Shown: piece by piece, positions 35,850 to 45,242 of the stretch
Layout: each line of letters begins with the position of its first letter
Position numbering within the stretch: the stretch's first letter is position 1
Assembly (NCBI GenBank): GCA_049241565.1
Contig: JBMLQL010000030.1
Location: 62,001 to 126,000 of the forward strand
Direction: 5' to 3'
Length of the DNA stretch: 64,000 bases
DNA from: DZBG01 sp049241565
GTDB lineage: Bacteria > Bdellovibrionota > Bacteriovoracia > Bacteriovoracales > Bacteriovoracaceae
Made by a program: the position numbers and the translations under genes
Notes under the pieces: generated by a model
What the model was told of the DNA's origin: nothing
What the model saw: the letters and a program-made list of their open reading frames with translations, nothing else
Databases searched by the model: none

Positions 35850-38800
35850 TTAAAAGTCCACCTCAACTTTACATCTCCTCCTACGGAAGTATCGATAATA
35901 TCCTCTTCGCCTTCTGCATTCGTTTTGAGTTCGTAGACTCCCTCTAGTTGTAGAGTTTTATTGATTGAGTAGTTCAGGTTCATACTTTGTCTCTGGCCAA
36001 TGCTTCCACCCATAGTGCTGGAAACAGACAGAGAGAGGGCCTCATCGAGCCTCTTTTTAACTTCGATTTTAGTTGCTGATCTCGTTCGTGCAATGTCAGT
36101 AGGTCCACTTGAATCCCCACCTCGGCCTGAGATCATACTATTCTGGGACTGCTCCAATACTGTCCCTAAATTCACCTGAAGTCCAAATTGCTTTTTCAAA
36201 ATATCATTAATTCGAAATCGATCAAAAACAAAAGAGCCCACACCCATACTGGTTAAACTTTGCTGATCACCTTGAGTAAGTGTATTTTGGATTTCATCTG
36301 TGTACCCAAAGGCGATGAGAGAAAGGATACTATTCTGAGTTAAGGCTGGATCAGATGTTAAATCGAACGAAAATCGCTCTAAGTCCCCAGCTGCCTTAGC
36401 AGTGATTTTGTAAGATGAAATGAGAGTTGTTGCCTGAACATCAAAATCAGGATTAGCGATATCTTTTTTAGCTGAGAAATTAATATCAGCCTGAGCAATT
36501 GTATACTCACTATTCTTAAAAAAAACTCTTGAAACATTTTGAGGAGAAAAAAGTCTTCCATCTGCTCTTGGTCTTCCTGCATTCCCAGATAAGCTAAGCT
36601 CCCCTCTTAATGAAACATCCATCAGGGAATTTGTTATTCGTACTGGTTGCTCAGTCTCAACAATAAGATTAAGTGTCAGAAGTTTACCTACCACAGACTC
36701 TTGATCCTTAGGGAGATAGCGAATTTGTGATACTGACGACTTAGACTCAAATTCACTTAATTCATTAACAAAGAGTGCCTTATTGAGCTTTATCTCCCCA
36801 CTCAAATTATAAGGTAGGTTATTCCCTAGGATGATTCCTTCTCCTGAAAGATTAATGCTCGACTTTCCCAAAATAGGAATTTCAGCTCTATCAACTTTAA
36901 ATGAAAGATTTATGTCTGGATCGTCATTATCAAAGTAAATATCTCCCGTCGCTGAGACAGATCCTGTTTGAAACTGAGTCCTAAAATTTTTCACTAACAA
37001 TTTTCTATCACTAAACTCTAAGGAGTAATCAGTGTTGTTTAAAGGAACAGGTAAATTATCAATAGAAAGATCGAGGCCCTTGGAGTTTGCAAGAATATTA
37101 AAGGCGTAATTATTCTTGTAACCTTCGATAACAAATGACTGAGAGAGTATTCCATCAGCGGCTAAGACTTGAGAAAAAAGAATCTCAAGAATATTTGAAT
37201 TGATCACACTTTCGTGTGTGATGATGACCTTATCCCCAAACGTCCCACGACCACTAGACTTTAATTGAATATCATTTTGAGTGTGTTCAAAATCCCATCT
37301 TTCAATTTTGTTATTGTTAACAATGAACTGAGGTTTATTTGATTTATAGGAAAAATTGAAATCAGAATGCGACAAACTAATTTTTTTTAAAAAACCACTA
37401 AAGTTAACAATTGAGAGATCAGGATAAAAGCTGGCCTTGTATTGAAAGGCGGTGCTCGCCTTGATATCTTCAAGCTCTATATGCCCACCTAATACCCCAG
37501 CAAGGACAGGCTTCAAATTTGGCAGATCTACAGCTAGATCAAAATTTGAAAGACTCGTTTGTTTCATGTTGATATCAAAGTTTGCTTTTATTTCATCCTC
37601 AAACAGAAAAAGCTTTCCCCTATATCTTTCAGGAGACAACGTAAGTTCAATTAGGGAATCTTTAAAATCATAATTAAAAGCTTTTGTTTGACCGATATTA
37701 GAGTTTATTTTGATGGTGTAATCTTTTGAAGTTCCTCCACCTTTTAAACTTCCGTCTAAAATAGCGTCAAAACTAAGTGATGACTGCCGAACCTTGTTAA
37801 TTGATTGTAAACCGATATTATTCCAGTCTAAATCAAGGTTAAAGATCTCTGTATTCATATTGAAATCAACTTCGCCTAAAAGTGCACCTCTCTCCTTAAA
37901 AGCTTTTACATCTTTAAACTTAAGAATTTTATCTTCCATCATGATAGAGAAAAAACCATGCGATATTGATTCTTTGTATGCTTCGAGATCTCTGAAGTTG
38001 ACCTTGGTTTTGACCTTTAAGTCCTGCAAATTTGCTTTTCCATATATTTTACAATCAAGCTTGGCCTTAAAGTTTAGGTCAGATGGTAAAAATGTTATTG
38101 GCGATAACACTGGGGCAATAATGCTTTTAAGATCATCATGTGTGGTTTGAGGTGAACGAATGTCTAAATTCAGCTCTAAATTATCATAGTTAACATAACC
38201 ATTTCCGTAGATTTCAGTTTTGTTATACTTAGAACTCAGTTGAATAATATTTACTGTAGAATCTTTGAGTGAGATTAATGTCTCTTGATCTGCGTCACCT
38301 AGTTTGTAACCCAATACCTGAAAGTCATTAATAAGCCCCTTGAGATTAATTTCAACATCGTCTAAAGGACCATTTACCTCAAGAGCAAGAGGACCATTAC
38401 CTTTCACACCAATCTGAGCAATATCCCCAAGATCTTCAAGCCTAATTTTCCCACCAAAAGTTTTAAAGCTAACTCTGTCTTTATTTACTTTCCCTTCAAG
38501 ACGAAGGTCAGTCTGAGGCATTTTTATATTCGCCTTCATGCGAAATTCATTATCGATAACTTGAAAATCTGCTTTAGAAAGTCTTGTCTCCTTAGCATGA
38601 ATAATTGAAAAATCTTCTCCCTCTTTTGTTGGGACAACTAAAGCAAGATCTTTGATATAAAATCCATCTCGAGGGTAAAAATAAAGATTACTTTGCTTTA
38701 ATTCAAATCCCAGTTGCCCAGTAAGCTGACCTTGAAGAACCTGAAGTGAGGGGCCGAGAATGCTAATAGCATTACCCAGTGAAAAATTTTTGATTTCAGC

Positions 38801-39862
38801 CGTCACTCTACCAGGAAAGAATTTCATTCCATCAATTTGAACAAGACTAAAAGGCTTTGTTGTTTTTAGACTTTCGTCTTTGTAGTTCAACTCTAAAGAA
38901 TTCACAAGCACATTTTCAGCTGTAATATCACCCTTGGCTGACAATTGATCTAAGGATAGAAAGCTCGATCTAAGGTTTTCGAGATCGACAACATAATCTC
39001 CTTTGATCTGACCATCATAAGAAATTTTAAATTGAGTATTCGCCGTCCCATCTTGAAAACTAATCATTTCAGGTAATTTAGTAAATCTTTTAATTCCTGG
39101 AAGATCAATTTTGATATCTCCATTCAATTCAGCTGATGCATGCTTAAGCTTTGGATAGCTTTTAATCAAACCATTAATTTTTGCTTCATGAGTATCTTGG
39201 TGAACTCTTAAATTATGGATATTGATATCTTTTCTACCTATATCTATATCGGCCCAGATCCCATCGATCCTGAAAGGCGCTGAGTCCTCAATCGCTATAT
39301 TAGCAAGATAAGATTTTATTCTGAATGTCTTTGGATAACGTATAATCTTTAAACGCTTTATATCCAAACTGTTCTGATTAAATTCTCCATACACGTTCTG
39401 AAGAACAATAGTATCAACTCTTAATGGTCCAATTTGTGAAAAGTCAAAAATTTGGTCAATAAGTTTTTGCTCTAGTTCTTCAGGCATAGGCTCATCTGGT
39501 TTTTTAGGGAACAGATATTTTATGTAGGTATCTTCTATTTTAACTTCACCTAAGCTGATTTTATTTTCTTCGAGTTCATAGAAATTTATGTAGAATCCGA
39601 GGCTCCCGATCTGAGACTCAATCACCTCAACATCTGAAATCTTCTTGTAGATATCAATTTTTTTTATTTCTATACCTGGGGGAAAGAGATTTAGGTCAAC
39701 ACGTTCGAGGACAATTTCAGTTGAAGTTTTTTTATAAATAATATCACTAAGAACTTTTGATAAAACTCTACCGAATGAGGCAGATTGAACATAATAAGTC
39801 ATTCCGGCAATGCTGACGATAAACAGAAAAAAGAATGAGCCTAGAATTCCTTTAAATCTCAT
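35846..39862 (-). CDS. tamB: TamB/DUF490-family translocation and assembly module protein
   Basis: This 1338-residue protein has an N-terminal membrane anchor (about 7-25) and a long series of beta repeats. These suit a groove-shaped bridge across the periplasm. The C-terminal DUF490-type region holds landmarks such as LNLSGNAGRPRADGRLFSPQNV-like sequence, a short NQNSILSLIAFG-type helix and a final KLRWTFK strand. TamB-like proteins are proposed to carry lipids or barrel clients between membranes and act with TamA. It overlaps tamA by 4 bp and the upstream TPR gene by 11 bp, so the three are one unit. Confidence 0.85.
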   Translation of the reverse strand: MRFKGILGSFFFLFIVSIAGMTYYVQSASFGRVLSKVLSDIIYKKTSTEIVLERVDLNLFPPGIEIKKIDIYKKISDVEVIESQIGSLGFYINFYELEENKISLGEVKIEDTYIKYLFPKKPDEPMPEELEQKLIDQIFDFSQIGPLRVDTIVLQNVYGEFNQNSLDIKRLKIIRYPKTFRIKSYLANIAIEDSAPFRIDGIWADIDIGRKDINIHNLRVHQDTHEAKINGLIKSYPKLKHASAELNGDIKIDLPGIKRFTKLPEMISFQDGTANTQFKISYDGQIKGDYVVDLENLRSSFLSLDQLSAKGDITAENVLVNSLELNYKDESLKTTKPFSLVQIDGMKFFPGRVTAEIKNFSLGNAISILGPSLQVLQGQLTGQLGFELKQSNLYFYPRDGFYIKDLALVVPTKEGEDFSIIHAKETRLSKADFQVIDNEFRMKANIKMPQTDLRLEGKVNKDRVSFKTFGGKIRLEDLGDIAQIGVKGNGPLALEVNGPLDDVEINLKGLINDFQVLGYKLGDADQETLISLKDSTVNIIQLSSKYNKTEIYGNGYVNYDNLELNLDIRSPQTTHDDLKSIIAPVLSPITFLPSDLNFKAKLDCKIYGKANLQDLKVKTKVNFRDLEAYKESISHGFFSIMMEDKILKFKDVKAFKERGALLGEVDFNMNTEIFNLDLDWNNIGLQSINKVRQSSLSFDAILDGSLKGGGTSKDYTIKINSNIGQTKAFNYDFKDSLIELTLSPERYRGKLFLFEDEIKANFDINMKQTSLSNFDLAVDLPNLKPVLAGVLGGHIELEDIKASTAFQYKASFYPDLSIVNFSGFLKKISLSHSDFNFSYKSNKPQFIVNNNKIERWDFEHTQNDIQLKSSGRGTFGDKVIITHESVINSNILEILFSQVLAADGILSQSFVIEGYKNNYAFNILANSKGLDLSIDNLPVPLNNTDYSLEFSDRKLLVKNFRTQFQTGSVSATGDIYFDNDDPDINLSFKVDRAEIPILGKSSINLSGEGIILGNNLPYNLSGEIKLNKALFVNELSEFESKSSVSQIRYLPKDQESVVGKLLTLNLIVETEQPVRITNSLMDVSLRGELSLSGNAGRPRADGRLFSPQNVSRVFFKNSEYTIAQADINFSAKKDIANPDFDVQATTLISSYKITAKAAGDLERFSFDLTSDPALTQNSILSLIAFGYTDEIQNTLTQGDQQSLTSMGVGSFVFDRFRINDILKKQFGLQVNLGTVLEQSQNSMISGRGGDSSGPTDIARTRSATKIEVKKRLDEALSLSVSSTMGGSIGQRQSMNLNYSINKTLQLEGVYELKTNAEGEEDIIDTSVGGDVKLRWTFK

Positions 39863-41249
39863 CTAGCTCTTTTAGTCTTTCCATGGCCATCCGATAATTT
39901 CCAACAAGACTTATTATATTTTTGTAGATAGATTTTGCTTTATTAATTTCACCTAAATGAAAGTGGAAGTCTGCTTCCGCATACATGAAGGCAATGATAT
40001 CTTCTCCTGACTGAGCAATGGATAAAGAATCAAGGGCCGTATCAATACCTGCTCGATAGTCTTTCAGCTCATGATAAACACGAAGAAGTAAGTAATTCAA
40101 TTTGAGTTTATGTTCTGGCACAATAGGTGCTTTATTAATCTTAAATGCAATCGCACGAGCTGCAAGTGGTAAGTTCATCTGTAGCATACTCACCATAAGG
40201 TCTAAGGACTGATCAAAACTAAGCTCCTGGTGCTTTAAGCCGCTTATTATAAGCGCTTCCTCTTCTGAAAGATGGTAAGTCTCTTCTTCCTCTCGGCTTA
40301 GGTCTTTTTTATGGATTGTATTTAGCTTGAGATCCTCAGACTTCAGATCTGATAAAAAAGGAGCTGACTCGATTTTCTTTTTGGTAATAAAATACGATTT
40401 CAGATCATGTGAGAAATATTTTTCAATCATGACAAAATCATAAATTTGTAACCCCTTAAGAGCATCGGCAAGAAACTGAGCAAGCTCATGCTGTCCCCAA
40501 TGATGAAGATTTCTGAGAATGAGAAGCTGAAGTCCAAAATGGTCAAAATAGATAAAGGATTCAATGACTTTTTTTATTTCAACTTCATCAAATTTATTCT
40601 GGGTCTGAAACATTAAAAACGATTTCCAAATCTCTAATCTTCCCCTTACTTGCATTTGATCCAATATCGTAATCAAAAGTTCAAGATCTTCTTTCGTCTT
40701 AGGAGTTTTCTTTGATCGAATGAGTTGGCCTTCAACAAAAAGAATTAGTTGTTTTTCAATTTGTTCAAACTGAAATGTTTGCGTCAAGTGAAGAATAAGT
40801 ATAAAAACAAAATCTTGATCCTCTTTGAAATACCTCTCATGGTATTTCTTAAAAGAATCCATAAGTGGCCAGTAGCGATGTTTGAGGATAAACATCCCAA
40901 AAGCCTTTAGCGTTTCTTTGAGGTCAGCGAGCATACCCCTTTGTTCAAAAAGCTGCATTTGCCACTTATAAAGAAGAGCTGACTCAAAAGAAGGATTTTT
41001 ATTAATCCACCAATTGAGCAGGTCATTAATTTCATCGAATTGATTCTTGTGAGCTAGCTTGATGAAGTACAAATCAAGTTCATGGAATGGAAAATCTTTT
41101 CCAAGGTTTCTGCGAACTTCAAAAAGTTCATGAAAAAACTCAATAGATAATTCCTCCTCAATTTGAAGAGAAAAATCTAAAAGAGTTCTTTCTGCTTGAA
41201 TAAATCTTCCTTCGGCCATCATGAGCCGAACACTTTTGAAAAGTTCCAC
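39852..41249 (-). CDS. TPR-like helical repeat protein upstream of tamB
   Basis: The likely start is a GTG at 41249, preceded by AAGGAAGGGG a few bases upstream; an upstream in-frame TTG at 41270 is less suitable. This gives 465 residues with no signal peptide. The chain is rich in alternating helices with TPR-like pairs (RLMMAEGRFIQAERTLLDF near the start and YAEADFHFHLGEINKAKSIYKNI near the end). It overlaps tamB by 11 bp, suggesting coupling and a cytoplasmic role with the Tam genes or unrelated regulation. I recognise no specific family. Confidence 0.6.
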   Translation of the reverse strand: MELFKSVRLMMAEGRFIQAERTLLDFSLQIEEELSIEFFHELFEVRRNLGKDFPFHELDLYFIKLAHKNQFDEINDLLNWWINKNPSFESALLYKWQMQLFEQRGMLADLKETLKAFGMFILKHRYWPLMDSFKKYHERYFKEDQDFVFILILHLTQTFQFEQIEKQLILFVEGQLIRSKKTPKTKEDLELLITILDQMQVRGRLEIWKSFLMFQTQNKFDEVEIKKVIESFIYFDHFGLQLLILRNLHHWGQHELAQFLADALKGLQIYDFVMIEKYFSHDLKSYFITKKKIESAPFLSDLKSEDLKLNTIHKKDLSREEEETYHLSEEEALIISGLKHQELSFDQSLDLMVSMLQMNLPLAARAIAFKINKAPIVPEHKLKLNYLLLRVYHELKDYRAGIDTALDSLSIAQSGEDIIAFMYAEADFHFHLGEINKAKSIYKNIISLVGNYRMAMERLKELDEI

Positions 41250-41296
41250 TTTGCCCCTTCCTTGCGGCAATTTAAGTCCTTAAATTTATTATAGTT

Positions 41297-42643
41297 TTAA
41301 ACTAATTTTTTGGACAGATAATTTGTGGAAAAGCGACCTTGGGCAAACTCTGGGTCGTCGAGAATTTTCTTGTGGAGTTCTAGGTTTGTCTGGATTCCAC
41401 CAACCACTGTTTCTCTCAAAACTCGCTTAGATCTTGTGATGCAGTTATTGCGATTATCAGCAGAAACAATAATTTTTGAAACCATAGAATCGTAGTAAGG
41501 TGGTACAGTATATCCTGTATAAATATAGTCATCCGTTCTTACGCCAATCCCTCCAGGTCTATGATAATGAGTGATAAATCCAGGTGAAGGCATACCTGTT
41601 TTGGGATCTTCAGCATTAATACGAAACTCAATAACATGATTTCTAAAAAAGATATCCGATTGCTTAAATCGACAAATTTCCCCATCTGCATGACGAATTT
41701 GCTCAGAAATAAGATCTACACCGGTATGCATTTCAGTTACTGGGTGCTCCACTTGGATACGAGTGTTCATTTCCATGAAGTAAAAAGCTTCAGTATCTAA
41801 ATCGTAGAGAAACTCAACTGTTCCGACAGAGTCATAGTTTACATGCTTTGCCAGTCTTACTGCGGAGTCGCAAATCTCTTTTCTTTTTTCAGGTGTCAGA
41901 ACTGGTGAAGGAGCCTCTTCAAGAATTTTTTGAAATCGTCTTTGAATCGTACAGTCACGCTCACCAAGGTGAATTACATTCCCATGTTGATCAGCAAGAA
42001 TTTGAACTTCAATATGACGAGGATTCTGAATATATTTTTCAATAAATAATGTTCCATCTCCAAAGGCAGCTTTCGCTTCTTCGGCAAGTCGTACGAGTGC
42101 CACCCAAAGCTCATCAAAGTTTTCGATGCGCTTCATTCCGCGTCCACCACCACCTGCAGAAGCTTTAATCAAAACAGGAAAGCCCATTTTTTCTACTTCT
42201 GAGCGAATGGCATCCTGGGATTTATCAGTTGTATAAATTGGCTCTAAAGTTGGAACCTTTGCTTCTTTAGCAATAATTTTCGATTCAATTTTATCACCCA
42301 TCGCTTGAATACAACGCACACTTGGGCCAATAAAAGTGATCCCCCACTTTCCACACATCTCGGCAAACTCATCATTTTCAGAGAGGAATCCATACCCTGG
42401 ATGAATAGCATCAGCCCCTGTGATATCAGCAGCTGAAAGAATTTGAGGAATATTTAGATATGAAAGTGATGACTTCGGTGGGCCGATACAAACTGATTCA
42501 TCGGCCATTTTTACGTGGAGAGAATCTTCGTCGGCAGTCGAATGAACAGCCACTGTTTCAATACCTAATTCACGACATGAGCGAATCACTCGAATAGCAA
42601 TCTCGCCCCTGTTTGCAATAAGAACTTTTTTAATCTTTTTCAT
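41297..42643 (-). CDS. accC: Biotin carboxylase subunit of acetyl-CoA carboxylase
   Basis: This 448-residue protein is a standard AccC: an N-terminal KKVLIANRGEIAIRVIRSC strand, IHPGYGFLSEN, the ATP-grasp glycine-rich loop KASAGGGGRGMKR near residue 160, and MNTRIQVEHPVTEM. It carboxylates biotin held on AccB using ATP and bicarbonate, the first step of fatty-acid synthesis. It starts 2 bp after the accB stop. The ordinary partners accA and accD are not in this window. Confidence 0.96.
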   Translation of the reverse strand: MKKIKKVLIANRGEIAIRVIRSCRELGIETVAVHSTADEDSLHVKMADESVCIGPPKSSLSYLNIPQILSAADITGADAIHPGYGFLSENDEFAEMCGKWGITFIGPSVRCIQAMGDKIESKIIAKEAKVPTLEPIYTTDKSQDAIRSEVEKMGFPVLIKASAGGGGRGMKRIENFDELWVALVRLAEEAKAAFGDGTLFIEKYIQNPRHIEVQILADQHGNVIHLGERDCTIQRRFQKILEEAPSPVLTPEKRKEICDSAVRLAKHVNYDSVGTVEFLYDLDTEAFYFMEMNTRIQVEHPVTEMHTGVDLISEQIRHADGEICRFKQSDIFFRNHVIEFRINAEDPKTGMPSPGFITHYHRPGGIGVRTDDYIYTGYTVPPYYDSMVSKIIVSADNRNNCITRSKRVLRETVVGGIQTNLELHKKILDDPEFAQGRFSTNYLSKKLV

Positions 42644-42645
42644 AT

Positions 42646-43119
42646 TTATGAAGGACGAATTTTAAATAATGGTTGGCCAAATTCAACTAGGCTTTCAGTA
42701 TCAACACAAGCTTCAACGATTTCACCGCTGATATCTGCATCGATCTCATTCATAATCTTCATGGCTTCAAGAATACAAAGAGTCTGTCCGACCTTAACCT
42801 TGTCTCCAACTTTTACGTAAGTTGGTTTACCCGGAGAAGGACTTCCATAAAAAGTTCCCACGAATGGAGACTTAATAATATGAAGGCCAGCATCGCTCGC
42901 CGCCGCAGCCTTTGCATTTGAAGCCGCAATCGCTGTTGCCGAAGCAATAACAGGAGATGGGGCTGCTTGAATAGCAACTGGAGCTGAGTGGTGAACAACA
43001 GGAGTGTGTGATGAAACAAAGCTTACCGAAACTTTGAAGTCTTTTGCTTCAACTTCTAGTTCTGCCACACCCTCATCTTTAGCTATTTTTACAATACTTT
43101 TCAGTACATCTATATTCAT
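42646..43119 (-). CDS. accB: Biotin carboxyl carrier protein of acetyl-CoA carboxylase
   Basis: This 157-residue protein has an N-terminal helical part, an alanine-rich flexible linker (about 36-78) and a biotinyl domain with EAMKIMNEI; K121 is the biotin site. The linker is richer in Ala than most. It lies 3 bp after efp and 2 bp before accC, forming the efp-accB-accC arrangement seen in many bacteria. Confidence 0.96.
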   Translation of the reverse strand: MNIDVLKSIVKIAKDEGVAELEVEAKDFKVSVSFVSSHTPVVHHSAPVAIQAAPSPVIASATAIAASNAKAAAASDAGLHIIKSPFVGTFYGSPSPGKPTYVKVGDKVKVGQTLCILEAMKIMNEIDADISGEIVEACVDTESLVEFGQPLFKIRPS

Positions 43120-43122
43120 AAA

Positions 43123-43689
43123 TTAAACCTTTGCGCGCTCTACGTATTCGCCAGTACGTGTATCAATTTTAAGAACCTCACCTTCTTTAATGAAAAGTGG
43201 CACGTTCACTTGAAGACCAGTTTCCATAACAGCTTTTTTGTTTCCACCTGCAGCAGTATCACCTTTCATACCAGGATCAGTCTGGGCCACTTTAAGGTTA
43301 ATAAAGTTTGGAAGTTCAATTGAGATTGGTCTCGCATTAAAATAAAGAATGAATACTTTAATACCTTCTTGAAGATAGTATTTATTGTCACCAACTTGAT
43401 CATGATTTAGGTGAACCATTTCAAAAGTTACTTGGTTCATGAAGTTATACCCATCAGGATCAGAGTAGTTAAACTCCATCTCGATTTCTTCCATATCTGG
43501 TTTATCAACAGTTTCAACTCCGGCCTTGAAAGTTCTCTCAAGCATTTGTCCCGTCTCTAGATTTTTAAGACGAGTTCTAACAAAGGCAGAACCTTTACCA
43601 GGATTGACGTGTTGAAAATCTGCAATGAGATACGGCTTGCCTTCGATCTCGATTTTGAGACCCTTTCTGAAGTCTGTTGTTTGATACAT
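43123..43689 (-). CDS. efp: Translation elongation factor P
   Basis: This 188-residue protein has the three-domain EF-P layout with the loop VNPGKGSAFVRTRLKN. K32 matches the position modified in E. coli EF-P (K34). The C-terminal FIKEGEVLKIDTRTGEYVERA is typical. It relieves stalling at proline runs. The aroQ gene ends 1 bp upstream. No EpmA or EpmB gene is nearby, so the modification route is unknown. Confidence 0.95.
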   Translation of the reverse strand: MYQTTDFRKGLKIEIEGKPYLIADFQHVNPGKGSAFVRTRLKNLETGQMLERTFKAGVETVDKPDMEEIEMEFNYSDPDGYNFMNQVTFEMVHLNHDQVGDNKYYLQEGIKVFILYFNARPISIELPNFINLKVAQTDPGMKGDTAAGGNKKAVMETGLQVNVPLFIKEGEVLKIDTRTGEYVERAKV

Positions 43690-43690
43690 T

Positions 43691-44128
43691 TTAGTTCCCT
43701 TTGATGTTCAATATTGCGCAAATGGCTAAATAATAAGTGTCGGTTCCAAGTCCGCTCATTATGGCCGTACACGCTTTTGCCGTCAACAGGTTATGACGAA
43801 ACGCTTCACGCTGATAAACTTGTGAAAGATGGACTTCGATCACAGGAATTTGAAGAATTTTTAAAGCATCATGGATAGCAACTGATGTGTGCGCATAGCC
43901 ACCGGGGTTAATAACTAGAGCTTCAGTCCCATTCTTGAAGGCCTCTTGGATCTTAGAGACGATCTCTCCTTCAAGATTAGACTGGTACCATTCAAGATTT
44001 AATTTTTGCGTTTGCAACTTTTCCTGAGTTTCTTTTTTGATATCACTTAATGTCTTTGTTCCATAAACATGAGGCTCACGCTCACCAAGCATATTTAAAT
44101 TTGGACCATTGATAATAAGAATTTTCAT
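43691..44128 (-). CDS. aroQ: Type II 3-dehydroquinate dehydratase
   Basis: This 145-residue protein opens with IINGPNLNMLGEREP, the type II signature. INPGGYAHTSVAIHDAL and VIEVHLSQVYQREAFRHN hold the substrate-binding and catalytic histidine regions. It dehydrates 3-dehydroquinate in the shikimate pathway. The start overlaps the upstream TPR gene by 4 bp. aroE lies elsewhere in the window, near 58384. Confidence 0.95.
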   Translation of the reverse strand: MKILIINGPNLNMLGEREPHVYGTKTLSDIKKETQEKLQTQKLNLEWYQSNLEGEIVSKIQEAFKNGTEALVINPGGYAHTSVAIHDALKILQIPVIEVHLSQVYQREAFRHNLLTAKACTAIMSGLGTDTYYLAICAILNIKGN

Positions 44129-45231
44129 GATGGGCGAGCTTCCTGGGCTTTTTTCTGAACGAGATGAAGAAAACGATCAAAAACTTTCTCAAGCTTTTCT
44201 TGCTCTGGAGTTTTGGCCTTCACCTTTGTTTCTATCAAAGAAATAAGCTCCTGATGCCCTTCTTCTTCAGTGGAATCATGACCTAAAACTTGATTTTTAA
44301 GATTAAGAATTTCATTTCTCTTTTGAATCGTTTGCGCATCACCAGGGTTGAGGTGAAGAATCTTGTCTAGTAGCTCAATCGCCTTATCATAGTATTTTTG
44401 AGCGGAATAAAGTTCGATCAGAGTATGAGAAATAATAGGCTCATCTGTAGTCAGTTCAGACGCATTGACCTCTTCTATATCGCCATACTCTTCAAATTCA
44501 TCTGCATAATAATCATCGTCAAAATTTCTATCTTCTGGAAGGTCTTCCAAGGAGAGCTTGGCCATTGGAGTGAACTCTGTAATGTCAGCTGTAGATTCAT
44601 TTTCCTGAGACGATTTTCCACCTGGTTTTTGCATAACCCACTCGTCATCGACTATAGAGCGAGAGGTGTTTTCAAAAGGAGAAGGTGTTTCATTTTTATT
44701 AGCAAAATCGACCTGAACCCAATCATCATCAAAACTACTACTAAGATTTTTATTGAGAATCAAATCAGGAGCTTTGATCAACTTTTCTTGAGAGATAATT
44801 TTTTGAGACTGATAAAGATCTGCTTCAAGCTTAGTAACTTGTTCTGCAAAGAATTTATCACGAGGGTTCATGAACAGAAGGTACTTATAAGTCTCAAGCG
44901 CCTCATCTAAATGACTAATTTGCAAACATGTTTGAGCAAACAATTTCTGAAGAGAGATATTATCTTGATGACTACCCACTAAAGGTCGAAGGGTATTGTA
45001 ACAAAGTTCAAATTTTTGCTGATCAAAATAGCAATGACTTAAAACAATATAACCTAAAGGGTAGCTAGGATGAGACTTAATCCCTTCTCGGAGAATTTTT
45101 AAAGCATCTTCAATCATCCCTAGCTTTCGGTAGGATTCAGCTAAAGGAGCAAAGACCTTCGAGCGAGGGTTCTTCTGATATAATTGGTGATACTTTGCCA
45201 ACAAGGCAGACTGGTTACGTCGAGAGGTCAT
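44125..45231 (-). CDS. TPR protein with acidic middle region
   Basis: This 368-residue cytoplasmic protein has TPR-like pairs in its N-terminal third (SKVFAPLAESYRKLGMIEDALK and SYPLGYIVLSHCYFDQQKFE). An acidic, disordered stretch at about 150-255 follows, and one more TPR-like pair lies near 265-305. It sits 11 bp after pilQ on the same strand and overlaps aroQ by 4 bp, so it bridges the pilus and metabolic genes in one probable transcript. The start is an ATG at the end of the pilQ-TPR gap. Whether it serves pilus biogenesis is not known. Confidence 0.65.
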   Translation of the reverse strand: MTSRRNQSALLAKYHQLYQKNPRSKVFAPLAESYRKLGMIEDALKILREGIKSHPSYPLGYIVLSHCYFDQQKFELCYNTLRPLVGSHQDNISLQKLFAQTCLQISHLDEALETYKYLLFMNPRDKFFAEQVTKLEADLYQSQKIISQEKLIKAPDLILNKNLSSSFDDDWVQVDFANKNETPSPFENTSRSIVDDEWVMQKPGGKSSQENESTADITEFTPMAKLSLEDLPEDRNFDDDYYADEFEEYGDIEEVNASELTTDEPIISHTLIELYSAQKYYDKAIELLDKILHLNPGDAQTIQKRNEILNLKNQVLGHDSTEEEGHQELISLIETKVKAKTPEQEKLEKVFDRFLHLVQKKAQEARPS

Positions 45232-45242
45232 TATCCCTTCTT

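Noticed and set aside
37794..38150. A 118-codon plus-strand open frame inside tamB.
   Set aside because: Antisense shadow of a long, coherent gene.
44398..44910. A 170-codon plus-strand open frame antisense to the TPR gene.
   Set aside because: Cysteine- and phenylalanine-rich composition of an antisense shadow, with no ribosome-binding site or motif. The minus-strand TPR gene explains the region.
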